This document shows positions 31,311 through 38,321 of a stretch of DNA of 43,696 nucleotides, one piece after another. Position numbers and translations under genes: made by a program. The notes beneath the pieces are model-generated. The model was given only the letters and a program-made list of their open reading frames with translations, searched no databases and was not told where the DNA came from. Positions within the stretch are counted from its first letter, which is position 1. The number at the start of each line of letters is the position of its first letter. The stretch is from assembly GCF_018709685.1 (NCBI RefSeq), contig NZ_JABDHQ010000019.1, forward strand, positions 1 to 43,696, in the 5' to 3' direction. This DNA comes from Akkermansia muciniphila (lineage in GTDB: Bacteria; Verrucomicrobiota; Verrucomicrobiia; Verrucomicrobiales; Akkermansiaceae).

Positions 31311-33356
31311 ATGCATGTATCATCCCTTCCCGTGATTGCCCTGGCGGCCTGTTCCTGCGTTTGCCTTCAAGACGCCGCCGCATCCGTCATCTATCCGGGA
31401 ACGGCCCCCGGAGCTCCCGCCGCCCATCGGGAGGGAGATGTTTACACCTTGAGCAACAAGGTGCTGACAGCCTCATGGAAGGTTTCCGGCAGCAGGCTGG
31501 TTCCCCTGGGGATCGTGAACCGGGAACGGGATGGCAAGGGAGAGAAGAACGACGCTTCCGGCGGACAGGCTCCGGAGTTGTTCCGTCTTTCCACGGAGAA
31601 GGAAGGCTACAACCTCCCCTCCTCCCGGTTTGTGATGGAGGGAACGCCCTCCATCAGCGCGCTGAAAGGCCGCGCCGCGAGTCCCCGGCTGGGGGAACGG
31701 CTGGAGGGGGTGGTGATTTCCGCCGTCTTCAGGGACAAGCAGAGCGGGCTCACGGTTTATTGGAAGGCGGAGCTGAGGGAAGGTTCCTCCTACGTCAAGG
31801 AAACCTACAGGATTGAAGCGTCCAGAGAGGTGGATTTGAAGAAAATCCAGCTGATTGATTTGCTGGACCCCGCCCTGGCCGTGAAGGGCTCCGTACCCGG
31901 CAGCCCCCTGGTCAGCGGGAAGGAGGGCACATTTGCCGGCATAGAACTTCCCGTAGCCAGGGCGCATGTTAGCGGCGGAACGGGGACCGTAGGGTTTGAC
32001 TGCAACCTGCCCATGGGGCCGGGAAGCGCCCAGACTTTCACCACGGTGCTGGGCGTATGGCCGGAAAACCAGCTGCGCCGCGGCTTTCTTTATTATCTGG
32101 AACGGGAGCGGGCCGCGCCCTACCACCAGTTCCTGCATTATAACGGCTGGTATGACGACGGCCTGGACCCTACGGAGGAAACGCTCGTCAAGACCGCCGG
32201 AGAATACAGGAAGGAGCTGGGTTCCCGCCAGGTGAAGCTGGACGGCTTTGTCCTGGATGACGGGTGGGACGACGTGAATGAAGACCTCTGGCAGCCATCC
32301 ACCAAAAAATTCCCGCACGGATTTGGACCTGTGGTCAAGGCGGTGGGGCGGATTCCCTCCGGGTTCGGCATCTGGATTTCCCCGCTGGGCGGATATTTTG
32401 GCCCGGAAAAGCGGGTGCAGCACGCCAAGGAAAAAGGCATTCTGCCCGCGGACGCCGCGGGGTTCGACCTCTCCTTCCCCAAGTATTACGAGTGGTTCAA
32501 AAAACGCTGTTCCGACCTGATGAAGAAAGACAAGGTGACATATTTCAAATGGGACAAGGCCGGGGACGGCATCAGTCCCCATTTCATGGCCCTTCTTTCC
32601 ATCGCCAGCGAGCTTCGCCGGGAAAATCCCCGCCTGTTCATTAATACGACGGTGGGTACCTGGCCCTCCCCCTTCTGGCTCAACCATGTGGATTCCACCT
32701 GGCGCAGCGGCACGGCGGACGTGGGCTGGACCGGCAAGGGAAATGACCGTGAACAGTGGATCACGTTCCGTGACGGCGCCTGCTACAACGTCATTGTCAA
32801 GCCGGGTCCCCTTTACCCGCTGAATTCCATCATGCACCATGGCATGGTGCTGGGCACCAAGTTCCAGGCGGAGCGTGTCAGCAAGGGGCAGGACGGAAAA
32901 CAGGATAACAGGAACCTTAAAAACGACGCCCGCATTTATTTTGGTTCCGGAGCCAATCTTCAGGAGCTTTACCTTACCCCTGCCATGATGGACAAAAAGG
33001 CATGGGATGACGTAGCGGCAGGAGCGCGCTGGGCGCGGCGCTTCCAGGACGTTCTGGCGGACGCGCACTGGGTGGGCGGCAACCCGAACCAACTGGAACC
33101 TTACGGTTACGCGGCCTGGAGCCCGCGGGGCTGCACGCTGGCCCTCCGCAATCCGGACGACAGGCCGCGGTCGATTGAGCTGGATGCCGGGACCGTCTTT
33201 GAGCCCGTTCCAGGGCAGCCCGCTGTTTTCTCCATGAAAGCCTCCTACCCGGACCAGCGCGTCAAGACGCTGAAACTGGAACAGGGCAAGCCCGTGAGCG
33301 TGGAGCTCCAGCCCTTTGAGGTGCTGGTATTTGACATGAGAACGGACGGACGCTGA
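31311..33356 (+). CDS. Secreted GH36-like alpha-galactosidase family glycoside hydrolase
   Basis: 681 aa from the ATG at 31311, which begins a signal peptide (MHVSSLPVIALAACSCVCLQDAAA). An N-terminal beta-sandwich is followed by a barrel with clan GH-D features: HYNGWYDDGLDPTEE, VKLDGFVLDDGWDD, FGIWISPLGGYFG and TYFKWDKAGDG, where D415 corresponds to the nucleophile of GH36 enzymes (family: KWD). A GTADVGW stretch near 465 may hold the acid/base. A short C-terminal beta domain ends the protein. Members act on alpha-linked galactose or N-acetylgalactosamine, fitting mucin use, but the exact activity is not predictable. It is monocistronic, lying between the polA hairpin and its own terminator. 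Confidence 0.8.
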   Translation: MHVSSLPVIALAACSCVCLQDAAASVIYPGTAPGAPAAHREGDVYTLSNKVLTASWKVSGSRLVPLGIVNRERDGKGEKNDASGGQAPELFRLSTEKEGYNLPSSRFVMEGTPSISALKGRAASPRLGERLEGVVISAVFRDKQSGLTVYWKAELREGSSYVKETYRIEASREVDLKKIQLIDLLDPALAVKGSVPGSPLVSGKEGTFAGIELPVARAHVSGGTGTVGFDCNLPMGPGSAQTFTTVLGVWPENQLRRGFLYYLERERAAPYHQFLHYNGWYDDGLDPTEETLVKTAGEYRKELGSRQVKLDGFVLDDGWDDVNEDLWQPSTKKFPHGFGPVVKAVGRIPSGFGIWISPLGGYFGPEKRVQHAKEKGILPADAAGFDLSFPKYYEWFKKRCSDLMKKDKVTYFKWDKAGDGISPHFMALLSIASELRRENPRLFINTTVGTWPSPFWLNHVDSTWRSGTADVGWTGKGNDREQWITFRDGACYNVIVKPGPLYPLNSIMHHGMVLGTKFQAERVSKGQDGKQDNRNLKNDARIYFGSGANLQELYLTPAMMDKKAWDDVAAGARWARRFQDVLADAHWVGGNPNQLEPYGYAAWSPRGCTLALRNPDDRPRSIELDAGTVFEPVPGQPAVFSMKASYPDQRVKTLKLEQGKPVSVELQPFEVLVFDMRTDGR

Positions 33357-33382
33357 CACATGGGAAGCCCCATGAATGGAAT

Positions 33383-33416
33383 ACCATGCCTTCCCCTCCG
33401 GCCGGCATGGTTTTTT
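33383..33416 (+). terminator. Terminator after the GH36-like gene
   Basis: ACCATGCC (33383-33390), a 13-nt loop, GGCATGGT, then a run of T to 33416. It lies before the convergent membrane-fusion gene. Confidence 0.8.
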
Positions 33417-33498
33417 ACGGGCTGGCTCCGGTGACGGAAACCGTATTGAAAGAACGGCTTTCCCGGGTGAAGGGAGTGGGGAAATCCTCCCGCGAGCT

Positions 33499-34608
33499 TT
33501 AAAGCACCAGGGCGTCCCCTTCCTGGAATTCCGGGATGGTGACCAGGGATTTGCCGTCCTTCAGCGCCACCACGTGCACCTTGCGCTCCTGCACGCCTTC
33601 CGGGGTTTTCACCCGGATGGAGCTCCCATCCCGGACGGCCTGGGAGGGAATCCATACGGAGGCGGGAACGTGAACGTTGATATTCACCTGAAGGGCCATG
33701 TTGACGGGGGCCACCTGCCATTCGGAAACGTGGGAGCCGTTAGGCTCCAGGGAGGCGATCAGCACGGCGGAATTGCGTTCGGAATCCAGCGCGGAGTCTA
33801 CCGCCGTCACGTGGCCCAGCCATTGCAGACGTTTGCCGTTGTTCAGCACGCAGGAGGCGGTCAGGGCCGTATTGATTTTGCCCTGCTCATCCCTGGGCAG
33901 CGCGGAAAATTCTTCCAGCGGCACGGGAACGCGTATCATCCGCTCCTGAAGGGGGATCACCTTTCCCACGGGCTGCCCGGCAACCACGCGGGCCCCGGCG
34001 CCTACGGAACATTCCACTACCTGGCAGGTATAGGGGGCTTCCAGCACCGTATCCCGGAGGGCCTGCTCCGCCTCAGCCACGTACGCCTCCGCGGCGTTCA
34101 GCCGCGCGTTCACGGCCCGGCGCTGCGGCACCCGGAGCACCAGCTCGGATTCCTTGCCGCTTTTGGAGACGGAGCTGTACGTCTTTTTAATGGCTTTCAG
34201 GGCTTCCGCCTGTTCCGTGGAGACGTCCAGGCGAGCCTGTTCCAGTTCCGCCTGGGCATTCGCCAGCCGGGCGCGGTATTCAAATTTTTCCAGCTCCAGC
34301 AGGGGGGTTCCCTTCAGGATGATTTCCCCCGCGTTAAAGAGGGGGTGCACCTTGTCCACTTTTCCGGAAACACCGGGAGAAAGCATGGTCAGGTGGGAAG
34401 CCTTCACCACGCCGGGCGCGGAAATGGTCAGAACGTTTTCCTGCAAATGCAGGGGTTCCGCCGTTCCGGCGGAGGAGGCCTCGTCCCTTTCTCCGGAGGA
34501 GGAGAAAGACGGGTCCGTGATAATGGCCGTGCCGATCAAGAGAGCGACGATCCCCAGGCCGATGCCTATGGACCATGATGTTCCCTTTTTGTGAGGGGCC
34601 TCGCTCAT
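33499..34608 (-). CDS. HlyD-type membrane-fusion (periplasmic adaptor) protein without a pump gene
   Basis: 369 aa. One N-terminal membrane segment (SIGIGLGIVALLIGTAIIT) anchors it. Next come a first lipoyl half (ISAPGVVKASHLTMLSPGVSGKVDKVHPLFNAGEIILKGTPLLEL), a coiled-coil hairpin (~105-185, ARLANAQAELEQARLDVSTEQAEALKAIKK), a second lipoyl half (DTVLEAPYTCQVVECSVGAGARVVAGQPVGKVIPL) and a beta-barrel. This is the plan of adaptors for RND, ABC or MFS tripartite exporters. No inner-membrane pump or TolC gene is adjacent. The gene is preceded, with a 27-nt gap, by the YbjN-like gene. Its partner transporter must be elsewhere, or the protein has another role. Confidence 0.83.
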   Translation of the reverse strand: MSEAPHKKGTSWSIGIGLGIVALLIGTAIITDPSFSSSGERDEASSAGTAEPLHLQENVLTISAPGVVKASHLTMLSPGVSGKVDKVHPLFNAGEIILKGTPLLELEKFEYRARLANAQAELEQARLDVSTEQAEALKAIKKTYSSVSKSGKESELVLRVPQRRAVNARLNAAEAYVAEAEQALRDTVLEAPYTCQVVECSVGAGARVVAGQPVGKVIPLQERMIRVPVPLEEFSALPRDEQGKINTALTASCVLNNGKRLQWLGHVTAVDSALDSERNSAVLIASLEPNGSHVSEWQVAPVNMALQVNINVHVPASVWIPSQAVRDGSSIRVKTPEGVQERKVHVVALKDGKSLVTIPEFQEGDALVL

Positions 34609-34635
34609 GAACAGCTCCGGGGGGAACGCGGCCCG

Positions 34636-35091
34636 TTATTTGGGGTATTCCGTCTCCATGATGTGGGAGTAGGCTTCCGCCGTTTCCACAGCCACGGTTT
34701 CAATGTTCTTCATCAACTGGGCAAACTGGGCTTCCGTAAGGTCCATGCCTTCCAGAACGAAGGACTGGCGGTAGTAGACGTATCCGCTGTCGGGGTCCAG
34801 CTGGAAGGCGCCGGCCGTCTGGTCCGCATTCAGTTCACTGAGGATGATGCTGACTTCCACACGGCGGTGTTCAGGCACCTTGGCGGCAAAGAGCACGTCA
34901 ATGACCAGCGTCTCCGGATGCTCTATCATCGTGTACAGGAGGCTCACGGGCGTGAACGTATCACAGGGGACGAACGCGATGCCCGTTCTGAGATTGAGGT
35001 TGTCTGCGGAAGTGATCCATTCCGTTTCTTCCCCTCTCTTTCTGAGAACGGTGTACACACGGTCCAAAAGGCTGAGCTGCTGGTTTTCCAT
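34636..35091 (-). CDS. YbjN-like / type III chaperone-fold protein
   Basis: 151 aa, acidic, no signal peptide. The two halves fit the YbjN domain (a fold shared with type III secretion chaperones): an N-terminal beta sheet with LLYTMIEHPETLVIDVLFAAKVPEHRR, then NADQTAGAFQLDPDSGYVYYRQSFVLEGMDLTEAQFAQLMKNIETVAVETAEAYSHIM. The FxLDPDSGxVxYRxxFxLEG block is the recognisable signature. YbjN proteins are poorly characterised and affect envelope phenotypes in E. coli. It is probably co-transcribed with the downstream adaptor gene; the connection between the two is unknown. Confidence 0.7.
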   Translation of the reverse strand: MENQQLSLLDRVYTVLRKRGEETEWITSADNLNLRTGIAFVPCDTFTPVSLLYTMIEHPETLVIDVLFAAKVPEHRRVEVSIILSELNADQTAGAFQLDPDSGYVYYRQSFVLEGMDLTEAQFAQLMKNIETVAVETAEAYSHIMETEYPK

Positions 35092-35239
35092 ATTGAAAAT
35101 TGGTTAACAGGAGGGTTGCTTGCAAAGGCGCATGCAACGTACGCGCCCGTTTACTGGATTCAAGCTTACTGGCAACCTTCTGATTCGTCAAGCTCTCCTG
35201 ACGCAAAGAAATTGAAAAAGAATGTACGCATCCGGCATG

Positions 35240-35271
35240 AAAACAGACGCCGCCCGGATGGACGGCGTCTG
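35240..35271 (-). terminator. Terminator of purB
   Basis: On the minus strand: CAGACGCCG, a 10-nt loop, CGGCGTCTG, then TTTT. It lies 46 nt after the purB stop codon. Confidence 0.75.
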
Positions 35272-35316
35272 AAAATACAATGGGTGCCGCAGCGCACGCC
35301 TTCTTCCGGCGTTCGC

Positions 35317-36741
35317 TTACAGGATGTCTCCCGGCATGTAGCAGGCGCCGTCCGGGAACCTGCCCGTCAGCTCCCGCACCATGGCCTGGAATGCCTCCAC
35401 CTGGGCGTCGGCCATGCCCGTGGCGGAGGAGTTGGAGTCAAAGATGTCCTGGAGAGCCTCCCTGCCGATGCCCAGGCGGCCGTCTGCCGCCAGGCGGTCC
35501 AGCAGGTTGTTTTCCATGATCTTTCCGGCCCGCAGGTCGTTGGAGACGGCTACGGCGTGCTCCTTGATGACCTCATGGGCGGTTTCACGGCCAATGCCGC
35601 GCTTGACGGCCTCCATCAGGATGGTGGTGGTCATCAGGAAAGGCAGGTAGCGGCGCAGTTCCGCGGCCACCACGGCTTCATACACGCCCATCTGGTTCAG
35701 GACGGTCAGGAAGGTTTCAAACAGGCCGTCCGCGGCATAGAAGGAATCAGGCATCACCACGCGGCGCACCACGGAGCAGGATACGTCCCCCTCGTTCCAC
35801 TGCTCCCCGGCCAGGCCGGAGACCATCATCAGGTAGCCCTTCAGGATGACGTGGAAGCCGTTGACGCGTTCGCAGGAGCGGGCGTTCATCTTGTGCGGCA
35901 TGGCGCTGGAACCGGTCTGCCCCTTGGCAAAGCCTTCCGTAGCCAGTTCATGGCCGGCCATCAGGCGCAGGGTCTTGGCAAAGGAGGAGCAGCCGGAGGT
36001 CAGCTCCACCAGGCCGGAAACCACGGAGAAGTCCAGGGAGCGGGGATATACCTGCCCCACGTTCATCCACTTGGAGGGGATGCCCAGGTGGGCGCACACG
36101 CGGTCCTCCAGTTCCAGGACGCGGGCGGCATCCTTCCCGAAGAGGGAGAGCTGGTCAAGCTGGGTGCCCACGGCGCCTTTCAGCCCGCGGACGCTGTAAC
36201 GGTCCATCAGGGAAATCCAGGTTCCCAGGCCGTGCACGATGTCTTCCCCGAACATGGCCACGCGCTTGCCCATGGTGGTGGTCTGCGCGGCCACGTTATG
36301 CGTGCGCCCGGCAATGGTTACGTGCTTCCACTGTTCGGACAGGGCGCTCATGCGGTTCAGCACGGCCACGGCCTTGTCACGGATGATCTGCATGGACTTC
36401 CAGATCTGAAGCTGTTCCACGTTTTCCGTCAGGTCGCGGGAGGTCATGCCCTTGTGGATGTGCTCGCACCCGGCCAGCTCGCAGAATTCTTCAATGCGCG
36501 CCTTCACGTCGTGGCGCGTAACGCGTTCGCGGGCGTCAATGGCGGGCAGGTTCACCTGGTCCTTCACCCGTTCATAGGCCTCAATCACGCCGTCCGGAAT
36601 ATCCAGCCCCAAATCCTTCTGGGCCTTCATCACGGCAATCCAGAATTCGCGTTCCAGAATGATGCGGCCCTCTGCGGACCAGATGGATTTCATGGCGGAG
36701 GATGCGTACCTTTCAGCCAGGACATTGGGAATCACGCTCAT
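35317..36741 (-). CDS. purB: Adenylosuccinate lyase
   Basis: 474 aa. The fumarase/aspartase superfamily signature loop GSSAMPHKMN (277-286) carries the catalytic serine, and the general acid His is at H148 (AGRTHNV). Other conserved segments are HIHKGMTSRDLTENVEQLQ near 95 and WNEGDVSCSVVRRVVMPDS near 318. The enzyme acts twice in purine synthesis, making AICAR and AMP with release of fumarate. The length is in the range of the longer PurB type. The start at 36741 gives the usual N-terminus. A TATAAC -10-like box (minus strand, near 36764-36769) lies 22 nt upstream, without a good -35. Confidence 0.95.
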   Translation of the reverse strand: MSVIPNVLAERYASSAMKSIWSAEGRIILEREFWIAVMKAQKDLGLDIPDGVIEAYERVKDQVNLPAIDARERVTRHDVKARIEEFCELAGCEHIHKGMTSRDLTENVEQLQIWKSMQIIRDKAVAVLNRMSALSEQWKHVTIAGRTHNVAAQTTTMGKRVAMFGEDIVHGLGTWISLMDRYSVRGLKGAVGTQLDQLSLFGKDAARVLELEDRVCAHLGIPSKWMNVGQVYPRSLDFSVVSGLVELTSGCSSFAKTLRLMAGHELATEGFAKGQTGSSAMPHKMNARSCERVNGFHVILKGYLMMVSGLAGEQWNEGDVSCSVVRRVVMPDSFYAADGLFETFLTVLNQMGVYEAVVAAELRRYLPFLMTTTILMEAVKRGIGRETAHEVIKEHAVAVSNDLRAGKIMENNLLDRLAADGRLGIGREALQDIFDSNSSATGMADAQVEAFQAMVRELTGRFPDGACYMPGDIL

Positions 36742-36942
36742 ATCAAAATGTGTGTATGCGGGGGTTATAAAAAACGGTGGACCGCCATGATCGTGACGGA
36801 AGGGAAAAAAGCAAGCACTTTCCCCTTTCAGGGGGCAACCGGGTTTTACGGTTCATTCCCGGCAACGGGCGGAAAAGCCGCCGCTTTACGGGGTTCTTTC
36901 CCAAGGGCCGGGGAACCGGGCTTCTGCGGGGAAAGCTCCCCG

Positions 36943-38205
36943 TTATTCCTGTTTTTCCCGCGCCGGGGGCTCCAGCCCGTACCTGGCGTATCCGGAAACG
37001 ATTTCCTGAAGGATGGAGGAAATTTTCTCCAGGGACTGGACCGGAACGTATTCATGCCTTCCGTGGAAGTTGTGGCCTCCGGCGCACAGGTTGGGACACG
37101 GCAGCCCCATGAAGGAGAGCCGGGCGCCGTCCGTGCCGCCCCGCACCGGAATGATTTCCGGCTGCACGCCCACGGCCTCCATGGCCCTGCGGGCGTGTTC
37201 CACCAGGTGCATGTGGGGGAGAATCTTTTCCTTCATGTTGTAATAAGAATCCTTTACCTCCACCCGTACCGTTCCCTCCCCGTATTTCCGGTTCAACAGG
37301 GCCGCGCACTCCCGCATGAATTCCTTCTTGCGTTCAAATTCCTCCCTGCCGTGGTCCCGGATCAGGTATTCCCCGGTTGCCTGCTCCACATTCCCGCGGA
37401 GGGAGTCCAGATGGTAGAAGCCTTCATAACCTTCCGTAAAGGCCGGGTTCTGGAACACGGGGAGCATCCCCTGGAATTCCATGAGGACCAGGCACGCGTT
37501 CAGCATCCGGCCCTTGGCGCTGCCCGGGTGGATGCCGGCGCCGCGCACTGTCACCACGGCGGAGGCCGCATTGAAATTCTCGTACTCAATTTCCCCCAAG
37601 CCTCCCCCGTCCACGGTATAGGCAAAATCCGCGCCGAAGCGCGCCACGTCAAACGAGTCCGCGCCGCGGCCTATTTCCTCATCCGGCGTGAAGGCGATCC
37701 GGATTTCTCCGTGAGGGCGTTCCGGATGCAGCAGGAAGGAGGCGGCCATGTCCATGATCTCCGCCACTCCCGCCTTGTCGTCCGCGCCCAGCAGGGCAGT
37801 TCCGTCCGTCACCACCAGGTCCTGGCCGGCATACCTGCCCAATTCCGGAAAAACGGACGGGGAAAGCACGATTCCCTGTTCCCGGTCCAGAATGATGTCT
37901 CCGCCGTCATAGGAGTGCACGATGCGGGGCTTTACGCCGCTGCCGGAGACGCCCGGGGCCGTGTCCACATGGGCCACCCAGCCGATGACGGGCACCTGCC
38001 CGTCCACGTTGGACGGGATGGAGGCGTACACGATGCCGGAAGCCGCGTCCAGTTCCGCGTGCGCCCCCAGTTCCTCCAGTTCCGCAACCAGCATCCGGGC
38101 CAGGGCCGTCTGGCCGGGCGTGGACGGAACGGCGGCGGAATCCGCATCAGACTGGGAATCCACGGAAACATACTTCAAAAAACGGTCTAAAACGGAGATA
38201 TTCAT
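36943..38205 (-). CDS. pepT: Peptidase T (tripeptide aminopeptidase)
   Basis: 420 aa from the ATG at 38205; in-frame sequence to 38262 would add 19 residues and is not expected. Metal ligands of the M20B family are in place: His in WVAHVDTAPGV, Asp in ALLGADDKAGVAE, Glu in TPDEEIGRG, Asp in YTVDGG and His in AGGHNFHGRHEYV. It removes N-terminal residues from tripeptides in the cytoplasm and supports growth on protein-derived peptides, such as those from mucin. It is transcribed away from the TPR gene at 38322, with a promoter in the shared gap. About 200 nt separate its end from purB, too short for another gene. Confidence 0.94.
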   Translation of the reverse strand: MNISVLDRFLKYVSVDSQSDADSAAVPSTPGQTALARMLVAELEELGAHAELDAASGIVYASIPSNVDGQVPVIGWVAHVDTAPGVSGSGVKPRIVHSYDGGDIILDREQGIVLSPSVFPELGRYAGQDLVVTDGTALLGADDKAGVAEIMDMAASFLLHPERPHGEIRIAFTPDEEIGRGADSFDVARFGADFAYTVDGGGLGEIEYENFNAASAVVTVRGAGIHPGSAKGRMLNACLVLMEFQGMLPVFQNPAFTEGYEGFYHLDSLRGNVEQATGEYLIRDHGREEFERKKEFMRECAALLNRKYGEGTVRVEVKDSYYNMKEKILPHMHLVEHARRAMEAVGVQPEIIPVRGGTDGARLSFMGLPCPNLCAGGHNFHGRHEYVPVQSLEKISSILQEIVSGYARYGLEPPAREKQE

Positions 38206-38228
38206 CAGGAAAATCAAGGATTGGAAGG

Positions 38229-38256
38229 AGTCTAGCACCCGCCCCCGCGAACACAA
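38229..38256 (-). promoter_or_regulatory. Promoter of pepT
   Basis: On the minus strand: TTGTGT, 16 nt, TAGACT, with a 23-nt distance to the ATG at 38205. It is a moderate match. Confidence 0.4.
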
Positions 38257-38291
38257 GCACAAGACACGGTTTATCCTTGCGATTCAGGATG

Positions 38292-38308
38292 GTTTACAGT
38301 ATGTAAAC
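38292..38308. promoter_or_regulatory. Palindromic operator-like site upstream of the TPR gene
   Basis: GTTTAC-AGTAT-GTAAAC, a perfect 6-bp dyad with a 5-nt centre, 13 nt before the ATG at 38322. A possible promoter TTGCGA (38277-38282), 17 nt, TATGTA (38300-38305) overlaps it, so a bound repressor would block it. The regulator is unknown. Confidence 0.4.
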
Positions 38309-38321
38309 AAAGCTTCTCCCC

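Noticed and set aside
34591-38190. Very long open frame (1199 codons) on the plus strand opposite YbjN-like, purB and pepT genes
   Set aside because: It spans three real genes and their gaps on the other strand. The translation is rich in His, Gly and Val with no domains, as expected for antisense of these genes.
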